DNA of 64,000 nucleotides from JAWHTC01 sp032586155 (GTDB lineage Bacteria > Pseudomonadota > Alphaproteobacteria > Rhodobacterales > Rhodobacteraceae). The notes under the pieces were generated by a model. That model did no database searches. It worked only from the letters and a program-made list of their open reading frames with translations, and was not told the origin of the DNA. The position numbers were made by a program, and so were the translations under genes. The DNA lies in assembly GCF_032586155.1 (NCBI RefSeq), contig NZ_JAWHTC010000002.1, forward strand, positions 558,001-622,000, read 5' to 3'. Shown piece by piece: positions 54,451-63,056 of this stretch. Each line of letters begins with the position of its first letter. Position 1 is the first letter of the stretch.

Positions 54451-55014
54451 ATGCGCATAATCGGAGGCAATTTCAGGGGCCGCGCACTGGCTTCGGTCGG
54501 TAAGGGCGATGCAGGCGCGCATTTGCGCCCCACGACCGATCGCGTGCGTGAGAGCCTGTTCAATGTGCTGACGGGTGGGCGCTTTGGTGACCCGATCACC
54601 GATGCGCGCGTTCTGGACCTCTTTGCCGGCACCGGCGCGCTTGGCCTCGAGGCCCTGTCGCGGGGTGCCTCGCACGTCACCTTTGTCGACGACGGCAGGA
54701 AATCCAATAACCTGATCCGGCAGAACATCGCGATCTGCCAAGCCCAAAAAACAACCAAACTCATCCGCCGCGACGCCCGCAAACTGCCTGCCTGTCCCAC
54801 GGACCCTTTCGATCTGATCTTCCTCGATCCGCCCTACGGCAAGAGTTTGGGCGAAAAAGCCCTGCAAACCGCCCTCGCTAATGGCTGGGTCGCCCCCGAA
54901 TCCCTGATCGTGTGGGAGGAAAACACCGCCATTACCCCACCCGAGTGCGTCACCCTGCTCGATGACCGCCACTATGGTGACACAACAATCTTTTTGCTCG
55001 AATACACTGCGTAA
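54451..55014 (+). CDS. rsmD: 16S rRNA (guanine966-N2)-methyltransferase RsmD
   Basis: A 187-residue SAM methyltransferase. RIIGGNFRGRAL start, HLRPTTDRVRESLFNVLTGG, LDLFAGTGALGLEALSRGA for SAM binding and DLIFLDPPYGKSLGE as the NPPY-type catalytic motif. It methylates G966 of 16S rRNA during 30S assembly. Confidence 0.94.
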   Translation: MRIIGGNFRGRALASVGKGDAGAHLRPTTDRVRESLFNVLTGGRFGDPITDARVLDLFAGTGALGLEALSRGASHVTFVDDGRKSNNLIRQNIAICQAQKTTKLIRRDARKLPACPTDPFDLIFLDPPYGKSLGEKALQTALANGWVAPESLIVWEENTAITPPECVTLLDDRHYGDTTIFLLEYTA

Positions 55015-55118
55015 GCACGCGCTTATTCCGCGCCTTTTAAGCCGCGAGCCAATAGAGGCTTCGGCCAAGGCCGCGCATGTTCCTTTCAATGAAACCCCAC
55101 ATTCAAAGGAGAACACCA

Positions 55119-55589
55119 ATGCCCCAAACCGCCAAGGCCCTGACCTTTTTCACCTTCCTCGGAATGGCCGGGATGGCCCATGCTCTCACCCCCGACAAGG
55201 GCGACATTCTCGGCTTTGACGCCGTTTCCATCGGCCAGGCGCTTGCCGACCAGGGTTACGAACTGACCCGGTTTCACCGGGCACCGGCGCTAATTCACGT
55301 CACCGCCACCAAGGGCGGCCAGCGCCACCTGATGCTGATTTCCCCGCGTGATGGCAGCGTGATCAGCCACAAAACAGGTGCCTCGCGCAGCTTTCAACCG
55401 ATTACTACCCCAAGGATTTCCGCCGTACCGGGCCTTGCTGAAAAGCTGGCCGAACAGGGCTACGAGGTGAAACGCATCAAGGACGAAGGCTATGAACTCG
55501 AAGCTTATGCCCTGCGTGACGGCCAACTTTGGGAGCTGAAACTCGATCCAGCAACCGGAGCAATCCTGTCAGTGGAAGCCGAGGATTGA
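55119..55589 (+). CDS. Secreted PepSY-like protein
   Basis: A 156-residue protein with signal peptide MPQTAKALTFFTFLGMAGMA. The mature part has two PepSY-like repeats: SIGQALADQGYELTRFHRA and GLAEKLAEQGYEVKRIKDEG, each followed by a strand-rich stretch ending DGSVIS or TGAILSVEAED. PepSY domains are small periplasmic modules often paired with redox membrane proteins. AAAGGAG precedes the ATG. It overlaps the cytochrome b561 gene as TGATG and is first of a three-gene operon. Confidence 0.75.
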   Translation: MPQTAKALTFFTFLGMAGMAHALTPDKGDILGFDAVSIGQALADQGYELTRFHRAPALIHVTATKGGQRHLMLISPRDGSVISHKTGASRSFQPITTPRISAVPGLAEKLAEQGYEVKRIKDEGYELEAYALRDGQLWELKLDPATGAILSVEAED

Positions 55590-56215
55590 TGCCAACTGAG
55601 AACCAAACTACGGGCAGGCGGGCATGGGACCCGCTTGTCCGCCTTACCCACTGGACGATTGCGCTGACCATAGTGGTCAATGGCGTGCTCCTGCGGGACG
55701 GAGATTTCCTGCATATCTGGATCGGCTATGTCGCCCTGTCAGCACTGATCTTGCGCCTGCTTTGGGGCTTCATCGCCCTCGGCTCGGCACGGTTTGCGGA
55801 AATGCCACTCGCACCCGTCGCGGCACTCTCACACCTGCAAGATCTGGTACGTGGCCGCTGGCATGACAGCCCCGGACATACCCCGCTTGGCGCATGGATG
55901 GCCGTTTCGATCTGGTTGCTTCTGGCGGTGACCGCAGCAACCGGCCTGGGCCTGCATGCCGACCCCTTCCCCGATGACGAAACCCATCACAGCTGGTCGG
56001 ACTACCACGTTGACGATGACGATGACGATGACGATGACGACTGGAACCACAACGAAGGCTCCGAAACCCTCGAAGACGTTCACGAGGCCGCAGCAACTGG
56101 CCTTTTGATCCTCGCAGCGCTGCATATCGCCGGGATCGGGCTTGAATCCCAGCTCTCGGGCGTCAATCTTGCAAGGGCAATGTTTCGCCCCCGCCGCGAA
56201 AGGCCCCGAAAATGA
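55589..56215 (+). CDS. Cytochrome b561-type membrane protein with an aspartate run
   Basis: A 208-residue membrane protein with four helices. DPLVRLTHWTIALTIVVNGV has the first His; HIWIGYVALSALILRLLWGF, LGAWMAVSIWLLLAVTAATG and VHEAAATGLLILAALHIAGI carry the others, giving the four His ligands of a di-heme cytochrome b. Between helices three and four there is a His/Asp-rich loop with ten consecutive Asp (about 142-152) flanked by DETHHSW and WNHNEG. This could bind metal ions in the periplasm. It links the PepSY protein and the membrane LuxR protein by overlaps on both sides. Confidence 0.85.
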   Translation: MPTENQTTGRRAWDPLVRLTHWTIALTIVVNGVLLRDGDFLHIWIGYVALSALILRLLWGFIALGSARFAEMPLAPVAALSHLQDLVRGRWHDSPGHTPLGAWMAVSIWLLLAVTAATGLGLHADPFPDDETHHSWSDYHVDDDDDDDDDDWNHNEGSETLEDVHEAAATGLLILAALHIAGIGLESQLSGVNLARAMFRPRRERPRK

Positions 56216-56712
56216 GCCGCAAGCCCAATGACAGACGCCGTGCCTCAATCCTGGCCGTGGCCATCGGCCTGCAAATGCTCGCCGCCGTGTTCTTTCTCGG
56301 GGACGTCGCCAGCGATTTCCGCTGGATCGGCTTTGACCCGCACACCACGTTCGAGGCAATGGTCGCTGTTGCCCTCCTGATCGGTATTGGCTTTGGCGCT
56401 CTGGAGATGCGTCGCACCCTCGCTCGCATGCACCGCGCCGAAGAGGCGCTCTCCATGGCCAGCGGCGCGCTCGGCGAGGTGATTCAGTTGCGCTTTGACG
56501 AATGGCGGCTGACCCCGTCCGAGGCAGATGTCGCGCTCTTTGCCCTCAAAGGGTTCGACACAAACGAGATTGCCAAGTTTCGCTCGGTCGCCGAAAGCAC
56601 GGTGCGCGCCCAATTGACCCGCGCCTTCGCCAAATCTGACGTCAAGAACCGTGCGCAATTCGTCTCGCTTTTTGTCGAAGAACTTCTGACCCTGCCCGAG
56701 GTGGACAACTGA
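56212..56712 (+). CDS. Membrane-anchored LuxR-type HTH regulator
   Basis: A 166-residue protein with two N-terminal membrane helices (about 10-30 and 48-64), a short coiled region and a C-terminal LuxR helix-turn-helix (LTPSEADVALFALKGFDTNE followed by IAKFRSVAESTVRAQLTRAFAK). No receiver or ligand domain is present, so the signal would reach it through the membrane part or a partner. It overlaps the cytochrome gene as ATGA, suggesting that the PepSY/b561 pair provides the signal or is its target (inference). Confidence 0.85.
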   Translation: MSRKPNDRRRASILAVAIGLQMLAAVFFLGDVASDFRWIGFDPHTTFEAMVAVALLIGIGFGALEMRRTLARMHRAEEALSMASGALGEVIQLRFDEWRLTPSEADVALFALKGFDTNEIAKFRSVAESTVRAQLTRAFAKSDVKNRAQFVSLFVEELLTLPEVDN

Positions 56713-56722
56713 CACCGGATAA

Positions 56723-57610
56723 TTACCCCCAAGTCGGGTGAAACTTGCCTTCCGGTGATGGCGTGAATATCTCCACCCCGTTCGCGGTCACGCCAACTGA
56801 ATGCTCAAACTGCGCCGACAGGGTCTTGTCGCGGGTGATCGCTGTCCAATCATCCGAAAGAACCTTGGTCTCGGGACGGCCCAGATTGACCATCGGTTCG
56901 ATAGTAAAGAACATGCCCTCTTCAAGAATCGGTCCGGTGCCCGCGCGGCCATAGTGCAGCACGTTGGGCGGCGAGTGGAACACCCGGCCCAGCCCGTGTC
57001 CGCAGAAATCGCGTACCACGCTCATCCGCTGGGCCTCAACGTAAGTCTGGATCGCATGGCCGATATCGCCGAACGTGTTGCCTGGCTTTACCGCCTCGAT
57101 CCCCAGCATCAACGCATCATGGGTCACCTGGATCAACCGCTCGGCAAAAGGCTTGATCTTGCCGACTTTGTACATTCGGCTGGTGTCGCCGAACCATCCA
57201 TCGACGATGACCGTCACATCGATGTTCAGGATATCCCCCTCGACCAGTTCGTCATGCTTGCGGCTGGTCTTGTCGTTCTTGCCTTTCGGCACTTTCGAGC
57301 CGGGAATGCCGTGACACACCACATGATTGAGCGAAATGCAGGACGCGTGCTTGTAACCCTTGTAACCGATCGTGGCCGAGGTCGCGCCCGCCTCGTACAC
57401 TTTGTCCTCGATTATCTTGTCGATCCCGCCAGTGGTCTGACCCGCCACAATGTGCTCAGCAACTTCATCCAGGATGCGTGCGGCCAGGGCACCGGCCTTA
57501 TGCATACCGGCAAAATCCGCTTCTTCGTGAATGCGGATACCATCGCGCGTCATGCGCCCCTGATGCGTGTCGCCCAACTTGAGTGCCCCTTTGCCGAACC
57601 CTAAGACCAT
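56723..57610 (-). CDS. map: Methionine aminopeptidase type I
   Basis: A 295-residue pita-bread metalloprotease that removes initiator Met. Metal ligands: Asp in NIDVTVIVDGWFGDTSRMY (two), His in CGHGLGRVFHSPPNV, Glu in GMFFTIEPMVN and Glu in QFEHSVGV. It has about 25 residues more at the N-terminus than E. coli Map; an ATG at 57553 would give the standard length. It converges with the LuxR gene with only ten bases between them. Confidence 0.95.
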   Translation of the reverse strand: MVLGFGKGALKLGDTHQGRMTRDGIRIHEEADFAGMHKAGALAARILDEVAEHIVAGQTTGGIDKIIEDKVYEAGATSATIGYKGYKHASCISLNHVVCHGIPGSKVPKGKNDKTSRKHDELVEGDILNIDVTVIVDGWFGDTSRMYKVGKIKPFAERLIQVTHDALMLGIEAVKPGNTFGDIGHAIQTYVEAQRMSVVRDFCGHGLGRVFHSPPNVLHYGRAGTGPILEEGMFFTIEPMVNLGRPETKVLSDDWTAITRDKTLSAQFEHSVGVTANGVEIFTPSPEGKFHPTWG

Positions 57611-57725
57611 GCGCCCTTCTTAGGCCAGTTCACGTCCAAGGGCCAGAGTGTGTGCCGCTCTTGATCTGAACGATCGCAACGCCCTGAGTTTGGCACACAT
57701 TTCTTTTCAAACGGATGAATTTTCC

Positions 57726-58181
57726 ATACGCCCATATTGCTTTGCCCTGGCTCTTTTCGCCGCCCCGCCAGCCGTCGCGGATGACTGCCATGAAGAAATC
57801 ACCGCCTTGTTTGACGGCGGCACGCTTGATGCCTAACAGCGCCCCTCGCATCGTCACGAGAAAAAGGTGATCGACGCTTCGGGCAATGTCACATTGACCT
57901 ATCAGTCGATCGTGGAAACGCCGTTGCGCACTGTCTCGGGCACAAAGGGCGGGGCGATGACCCCGACCATCGACGAAACCACCTGGACCGATCCGAACCC
58001 GATTACGGGCAACACATTCGTTGGGTCGCCCGACACGGTTTAAATCGACCCGGAGACACGGCAAGTCATGCGCAGGAAGCAGACGGGGCTGTTTTCCTCG
58101 TGGTTGCCCGAGCCCGGCAAGGACACCCATATCACCCGTTTCACTTATGACCAGTCGATCAAACTGACCCGGCCCGAGTGA
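57726..58181 (+). pseudogene. Decayed secreted-protein gene with two in-frame stops
   Basis: One continuous frame reads a signal-peptide-like start RPYCFALALFAAPPAVADDC, then EEITALFDGGTLDA and TAA at 57834. It continues as EKKVIDASGNVTLTYQSIVE with TPLRTVSGTKGG, reaches a second TAA at 58041, then IDPETRQVMRRKQTGLFSSW with LPEPGKDTHITRFTYDQSIK and a natural TGA at 58179. Where an initiator is expected before the signal peptide, the codon is ATA (57726). Coding-like sense across both stops shows a once intact exported protein of about 150 residues or more; an internal deletion is possible. The original function is unknown. Confidence 0.75.
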
Positions 58182-58190
58182 TCCACCCCC

Positions 58191-58280
58191 ATACCCGCCC
58201 GAGGGCGTCAGGGTGGGCTGAGGCACGCCGTGTCACAAGCGCAACCTCTGCATGGGAGGGAGACGCCCGAGGGCGGGTAT
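58191..58280. repeat. Imperfect 19-bp inverted repeat
   Basis: Arms 58191-58209 and 58262-58280 match as inverted copies at 17 of 19 positions, with 52 bases between. Each arm also contains the small palindrome CGCCC-GA-GGGCG. It separates the pseudogene from the convergent sfsA gene and may be a terminator-like or dispersed palindromic element. Confidence 0.55.
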
Positions 58281-58979
58281 TCATCCAACAAACGGCAATG
58301 CCTTGCCCAATGTGATCTCCTCCGGTGTGATCCGGCAATCAAACGCCATCACCTCGACCCCGGCCTGTCGTGCCGCAATTAAGCCTTCCGCATAGGCAGG
58401 GTCGATATCCCCCGCGATGCTCACCCGGTCACTATCAGTACGTTGCACCAAATAAAGCATCACCGCCCGTGCGCCATTCTGAGCCACAACAGAAAGCTCC
58501 TGCAAATGCTTCAACCCCCGTGCGGTGCGCGAATCCGGGAATTCCGCCAGCCCCGCCTCGCGGCATAGTGTTACCGATTTGACCTCGACATATGTATCCG
58601 GCCCGTCCCCCGACAGCAGGAAATCAATCCGGCTGTTGTCGCCATACTTGACCTCGGGCCGCACCATCGGCGCCTGCAATCCCGGCACCTCACCCGCCAC
58701 CAAAGACGCCTTCAGCGCCCGGTTGGGCACGCTGGTATCCACCCCGGTGAAATGCCCGTTTCCATGGTCCACCAGCCGCCAGCCGAATTTCAGTTTCTTC
58801 TTCGGATCATCGTTCGGTTCAACCCAAATCTTCGTGCCTTCTTCGGCCAGCCCCATCATCGAGCCAGGATTGGCGCAATGCGCCGTCACCTCGCGCCCAT
58901 CCTCCAGACGAATGTCCGCCAGGAACCGCTTATAGCGCCGGATCAGCCGCGCCGGTTGAAGAGCTGTTTGAAACCGCAT
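58281..58979 (-). CDS. sfsA: SfsA family DNA/RNA nuclease (sugar fermentation stimulation protein)
   Basis: A 232-residue SfsA. RFLADIRLEDGREVTAHCAN then PGSMMGL, RIDFLLSGDGPDTYVEVKSV with the Asp-Glu-x-Lys nuclease-like site, and FPDSRTARGLKHLQELSVVA. Originally described as activating maltose genes; its fold is nuclease-like. ATG 58979; the longer frame overlaps the divergent CinA-like gene and is rejected. Confidence 0.93.
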   Translation of the reverse strand: MRFQTALQPARLIRRYKRFLADIRLEDGREVTAHCANPGSMMGLAEEGTKIWVEPNDDPKKKLKFGWRLVDHGNGHFTGVDTSVPNRALKASLVAGEVPGLQAPMVRPEVKYGDNSRIDFLLSGDGPDTYVEVKSVTLCREAGLAEFPDSRTARGLKHLQELSVVAQNGARAVMLYLVQRTDSDRVSIAGDIDPAYAEGLIAARQAGVEVMAFDCRITPEEITLGKALPFVG

Positions 58980-59026
58980 GAATGCGGGCCTATACCGAGG
59001 TACGCGCCCATGCAAGGAGCCCGCCG

Positions 59027-59749
59027 ATGCCGAACCCCACCGCCGCCATGATCGTGATCGGCGACGAAATCCTTTCGGGCCGCACCCGCGACGCCAACAT
59101 GCACCACCTCGCCGGGGAACTAGCCACGGCGGGCATCGACCTGAAAGAGGTCCGTGTGGTCTCGGACGATCCGTCAGCCATAACCGACGCCACAAGGGCG
59201 CTCAGCGAGACCTATACCCATGTTTTCACTTCGGGCGGCATTGGCCCGACCCATGACGACATTACCGCCGATTGCATCGCTGCTGCTTTCAATGCGCACA
59301 TCGACGTGCGCGACGACGCCCGTGCCATCCTTGAAGAATACTATCAGCGCACCGGCACTGAATTGAACGAGGCCCGCCTGCGTATGGCGCGCATCCCCGA
59401 TGGCGCCAGCCTGATCGACAACCCGGTCTCCGCCGCCCCCGGTTTCAAGCTCGAAAACGTACACGTCATGGCCGGAGTGCCGACGATCTTCCAAGCCATG
59501 GTCGCCAGCGTTTTGCCAACACTCACTGGCGGCGCACCCCTGCTCAGCCAGACCCTGCGCATCAACCGTGGCGAAGGCGATATTGCCGGGCCGCTGGCTG
59601 ATCTGGCCAGCGAGTTTTCCGACCTCTCAATCGGCTCCTACCCATTTTCCCAGGGCGGCATCTTTGGCGCCCATATCGTGATCCGCGGCCATGACGGTGC
59701 GATGCTGGATGCTGCCATGACCAAACTCAGCGCGATGTTCTCCGAATGA
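59027..59749 (+). CDS. CinA N-terminal/MoCF-type molybdopterin-binding domain protein
   Basis: A 240-residue stand-alone MoCF domain protein. AAMIVIGDEILSGRTRDANM, VFTSGGIGPTHDDITADCIA and NPVSAAPGFKLENVHVMAGV are family motifs. It lacks the C-terminal amidase part of full CinA. Related proteins hydrolyse ADP-ribose or FAD-type pyrophosphates. AAGGAG precedes the ATG; its stop overlaps the following GNAT start (ATGA). Confidence 0.9.
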   Translation: MPNPTAAMIVIGDEILSGRTRDANMHHLAGELATAGIDLKEVRVVSDDPSAITDATRALSETYTHVFTSGGIGPTHDDITADCIAAAFNAHIDVRDDARAILEEYYQRTGTELNEARLRMARIPDGASLIDNPVSAAPGFKLENVHVMAGVPTIFQAMVASVLPTLTGGAPLLSQTLRINRGEGDIAGPLADLASEFSDLSIGSYPFSQGGIFGAHIVIRGHDGAMLDAAMTKLSAMFSE

Positions 59750-60483
59750 CCCTACCCGACGCCCACACCCTCTATGACGTGATCGACGGCACATGGCCGG
59801 CGGCAGAATACGTCTCCTACAGCCCCTTCACCCTCCGCAAGGGTGCCGGGGGTGGCCAACGCGTTGCCGCCGCTACTACAGATCAGCCTGTAACGGCTGA
59901 CGACATTGCCACCGCGGAAGAGGAAATGAAAACCCTCAACGTGGGCGACCAGCCGCCGATCTTCATGGTTCGCGAGGGCCAGTCCGACCTCGACACCCAA
60001 CTTGCCGCGCGTGGCTACCCCATCGTTGACCCAGTCAACCTCTATGCCTGCAACATCAATCTGCTGACCACCGAACCTATCCCACCGGTCACCGCCATCC
60101 CAGTGTGGGAACCGCTTGCCATCATGCGCGACATGTGGGCCGAGGGTGGCATCGGCGAAGGCCGCATCAATGTCATGCACCGCGCGACAGGCCCGAAGAC
60201 GGCTATCGTCGCGCGCTGGAACGACCACCCCGGCGGCTGCGCCTTTGTCGCCATCCATAACGGCATCGCCATGGTCCACGCGCTGGAAATCCTGAACCAC
60301 CAGCGCCAACAAGGCCTCGGTAAATGGATGATGCGACGCGCTGCCTTCTGGGCGCACAAACATGGGGCTGATACCATGTCTGTGGTCTGTACCCAGGCCA
60401 ACACCGGCGCCAACGCGCTCTACTCTTCCCTCGGGATGACCCTTGTGGGACAGTATCACTATCGCAAACTGAAAGATGCCTGA
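59746..60483 (+). CDS. GNAT family acetyltransferase
   Basis: A 245-residue protein unrelated in detail to the four-copy array. The N-terminal half is a specific extension; the GNAT fold is in the C-terminal half with HALEILNHQRQQGLGKWMMR for acetyl-CoA binding and TQANTGANALYSSLGMTLVG. Substrate unknown. Coupled to the MoCF-domain gene upstream and followed one base later by the AhpD-like gene. Confidence 0.87.
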   Translation: MTLPDAHTLYDVIDGTWPAAEYVSYSPFTLRKGAGGGQRVAAATTDQPVTADDIATAEEEMKTLNVGDQPPIFMVREGQSDLDTQLAARGYPIVDPVNLYACNINLLTTEPIPPVTAIPVWEPLAIMRDMWAEGGIGEGRINVMHRATGPKTAIVARWNDHPGGCAFVAIHNGIAMVHALEILNHQRQQGLGKWMMRRAAFWAHKHGADTMSVVCTQANTGANALYSSLGMTLVGQYHYRKLKDA

Positions 60484-60484
60484 C

Positions 60485-61057
60485 ATGAGTGACGCCAAAC
60501 AACCCACCGCACTCGATCTGCCAATGATCGATCCACTCCCCGAGGCCACGCAAAAATACTTCGACATCTGCACCGACAAACTAGGCATGATTCCAAACGT
60601 GCTTCAGGCCTATGCGTTCGACATCGACAAGCTCAACGCCTTCACCGCGCTCTATAATGACTTGATGCTGGCCCCCTCGGGTCTGTCGAAATTGGAACGT
60701 GAAATGATCGCCGTCGCGGTCAGTTCGATCAACAAGTGCTTCTACTGCCTGACCGCCCATGGCGAGGCGGTGCGCGCGCTTTCGGGCAACCCAATGCTGG
60801 GCGAAATGATGGTGATGAACTGGCGAGCCGCCGATCTGGACGAACGCCAATACGCCATGCTTGAATTCGCCGAGATGATGACCATCGAAAGCCACAAGAT
60901 CGAAGAAAAACACCGCCAGCGCCTGCGTGACGTCGGCTTCTCGGATCGCGATATCTGGGACATTGCCAACGTCGCCGGCTTCTACAACATGTCCAACCGC
61001 GTGGCTTCAGCCACCGACATGCGTCCGAATGACGAATACCACGCCAAGTCGCGGTAG
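60485..61057 (+). CDS. AhpD-like peroxidase-related (carboxymuconolactone decarboxylase fold) protein
   Basis: A 190-residue CMD-fold protein. LSKLEREMIAVAVSSINKCF then YCLTAHGEAVRALSG contains the redox CxxC and following His typical of AhpD-like proteins, which act in peroxide or disulfide chemistry. DIANVAGFYNMSNRVASATD is the C-terminal mark. ATG 60485; an ATG three codons earlier is possible. Confidence 0.88.
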   Translation: MSDAKQPTALDLPMIDPLPEATQKYFDICTDKLGMIPNVLQAYAFDIDKLNAFTALYNDLMLAPSGLSKLEREMIAVAVSSINKCFYCLTAHGEAVRALSGNPMLGEMMVMNWRAADLDERQYAMLEFAEMMTIESHKIEEKHRQRLRDVGFSDRDIWDIANVAGFYNMSNRVASATDMRPNDEYHAKSR

Positions 61058-61067
61058 ACCCGGCCCC

Positions 61068-62045
61068 ATGTGTCCGGGATACGTCCGGACCGTGGCGCTT
61101 GCCTGCCTGCTCCTACCACTCTTTGCGGCCGGGGTGTTGGCGTTCGAACTGTCGTTGCCCGGCAACGCTCGCGAAACCACCCGCGATGACACGTCGCCCG
61201 ACGCCCACACCTTGGCCACCGCAGGGTTCGCTGACGGCGCGATGCCGCTCGCAACCGTCGAGGGCGCTGTGTCCCGCGCGGCTTGGCGGATCGATGTCCA
61301 GGGCATCACCACGCTGCAACTCGTATCGCCTCTGCGTGACCAGCTCAGGGAAGAGGGTTTCGACATCCTCTTCGAATGTGAGGCTGCGACCTGCGGCGGT
61401 TTCGACTTCCGTTACCGGCTCGAAGTGTTCCCCGCTCCGCATATGCATATCGACTTGTTCGACTATCGCTACCTTGCCGCCTCGCGGGGCGCGGGTACCG
61501 GCGCTGCCGAACACGTTACAATCCTGGCCAGCCGCAGTTCCAGCGCAGGTTTCGTCCAGATCACCACCATCACCCCTCCGGGCAAAATGGCACCTGTCAC
61601 CAACACAACCGGCTCATCTGTGCGCACAAAACCAACCTCGACCACCACGACTGATCCAGGCACCGATCTGCCCCTGGCCGAACAGCTGGAACGGCGCGGC
61701 CATGCCATCCTTGGCGACCTGGCGTTCGAGACCGGCTCGTCCGCCCTCGGCGCTGGCGACTTCACCTCGCTGGCGGAACTGGCCGGATTTCTCAGCGCCG
61801 ATCCCAACCGCCGCGTCGCCCTGGTCGGCCATACCGATGCCGTTGGCGCCCTTGCTGGGAATATCGCCCTGTCAAAACGCCGAGCGGCATCTGTGCTGGA
61901 ACGCCTGGTCTCGGCCCATGGTGTGCCGCGCGGCCAACTCGACGCCGAAGGCATGGGCTATCTCTCACCCGTCACAACCAACCTGACGCCCGAAGGCCGC
62001 GACCAAAACAGACGGGTCGAGGCCGTGCTTCTGAACACCGAATAA
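61068..62045 (+). CDS. OmpA-family protein
   Basis: A 325-residue exported protein. Signal helix VRTVALACLLLPLFAAGVLA, a middle beta-rich domain (about 60-190) with two Cys (FECEAATCGGFDFRYRLEVF), a Thr/Pro linker (NTTGSSVRTKPTSTTTTDPG) and a C-terminal OmpA peptidoglycan-binding domain (LAFETGSSALGAGDFTSLAE, VALVGHTDAVGALAGNIALS, DQNRRVEAVLL). It is likely to tether the envelope; the middle domain is not recognised. Confidence 0.9.
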   Translation: MCPGYVRTVALACLLLPLFAAGVLAFELSLPGNARETTRDDTSPDAHTLATAGFADGAMPLATVEGAVSRAAWRIDVQGITTLQLVSPLRDQLREEGFDILFECEAATCGGFDFRYRLEVFPAPHMHIDLFDYRYLAASRGAGTGAAEHVTILASRSSSAGFVQITTITPPGKMAPVTNTTGSSVRTKPTSTTTTDPGTDLPLAEQLERRGHAILGDLAFETGSSALGAGDFTSLAELAGFLSADPNRRVALVGHTDAVGALAGNIALSKRRAASVLERLVSAHGVPRGQLDAEGMGYLSPVTTNLTPEGRDQNRRVEAVLLNTE

Positions 62046-62060
62046 CTCCAGCCTTTCGGT

Positions 62061-62090
62061 AAAAAAAGGCCCCGGAGCGTATCCGGGGCC
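62061..62090 (-). terminator. Terminator of the LysR gene
   Basis: GGCCCCGGA (62068-62076) pairs with TCCGGGGCC (62082-62090), five-base loop. Seven A at 62061-62067 become a U-run in the minus-strand transcript, so it mainly serves the LysR gene; it may also slow plus-strand transcripts from the OmpA gene. Confidence 0.85.
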
Positions 62091-62150
62091 AGTTGGGTTG
62101 CGGAGGTTGCCCTGGCGGGCATCCCTCATGGGAAACTCTTGGGTGTTCGA

Positions 62151-63056
62151 TCACCAGTCATTCGGGCCTTTCTCGCCAAACGAATGCACCAGGAAGTCGA
62201 TGAAGGCGCGGACCTTGGGCTGGGTAAAGCGACCCGGCGGGTAAACCGCATAGATGCCCTGGGTCTCTGTAGGCAGATCGGGGATCACGTCCTCGACCAG
62301 GCCCTGGGCCATGGCTTCGGCGTAAAGGAAGCTCGGCAGATAGGCGATACCAAGGCCGGAGATGGCCGCATTCAGCAGGCTCTGTCCGTCATTCACGCTC
62401 AGCCAGCCTGCGGTGCGCACCTGGCGCTTTTCCCCGGACGGCGCAGTCAGCTTCCAGACATTGCCGGTCGACTGGCTCGAGTAATGCAGAAGCTTGTGTT
62501 CGTTCAGATCGTCAATCCGCTCGGGCCGGCCATAGCGTTTGAAGTACTCCGGGCTCGCGATCATTCGTTTGGTCGTCTCGGTCAGCTTACGGGCGCGTAG
62601 GGTGCTGTCTTCCAGCTCACCAATACGGATTGCCATGTCAAAGCCTTCGGAGATCAACTCAACATAACGGTTGTTCAACACCATGTTGACGGTGATATCG
62701 GGGAAATCCGACAGGAAATCGCCCAGAACCGGGCTCAGGTGGTTGACGCCAAAGTCGGTCGCCACGCTGATCCTGAGAAGACCGGAAGGGTCCGATTGCA
62801 TCGAAGAGACCAGCGCATCCGCCTCACCCGCATCATTCAACACGCGACGTGCACGATCATAGTATGCAAGACCGATCTCGGTCGGGCTGACCCGCCGTGT
62901 GGTCCGGTTCAATAGGCGTGCGCCCAGACGGGCCTCAAGTGACGAGACATGTTTCGAAACCGCAGATTTCGAAATGCCCATCTTCTTGGCCGCGTCGGTA
63001 AAGCCGCCTTGGTCCACCACAGTGGCAAAGGCTTCCATCTCGGTCAGGCGATCCAT
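62151..63056 (-). CDS. LysR-family transcriptional regulator
   Basis: A 301-residue regulator with helix-turn-helix DAAKKMGISKSAVSKHVSSL, then EARLGARLLNRTTRRVSPTE, and a LysR substrate domain of the AaeR/DsdC-like GroupA type (LLRISVATDFGVNHLSPVLG, AIRIGELEDSTLRARKL). The effector is unknown. A 194-base gap precedes it, containing its promoter; the neighbouring flavin oxidoreductase is on the same strand, so a divergent target is not visible. Confidence 0.92.
   Translation of the reverse strand: MDRLTEMEAFATVVDQGGFTDAAKKMGISKSAVSKHVSSLEARLGARLLNRTTRRVSPTEIGLAYYDRARRVLNDAGEADALVSSMQSDPSGLLRISVATDFGVNHLSPVLGDFLSDFPDITVNMVLNNRYVELISEGFDMAIRIGELEDSTLRARKLTETTKRMIASPEYFKRYGRPERIDDLNEHKLLHYSSQSTGNVWKLTAPSGEKRQVRTAGWLSVNDGQSLLNAAISGLGIAYLPSFLYAEAMAQGLVEDVIPDLPTETQGIYAVYPPGRFTQPKVRAFIDFLVHSFGEKGPNDW

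Noticed and set aside
53085..54800. Minus-strand frame of about 570 codons opposite the FAD reductase and rsmD
   Set aside because: Two well-recognised genes lie on the plus strand; the frame spans their intergenic region and has no domain.
57630..58226. Minus-strand frame across the decayed gene as the true gene
   Set aside because: The plus strand shows a signal peptide and coherent protein-like sequence on both sides of the stops; the minus frame shows neither.
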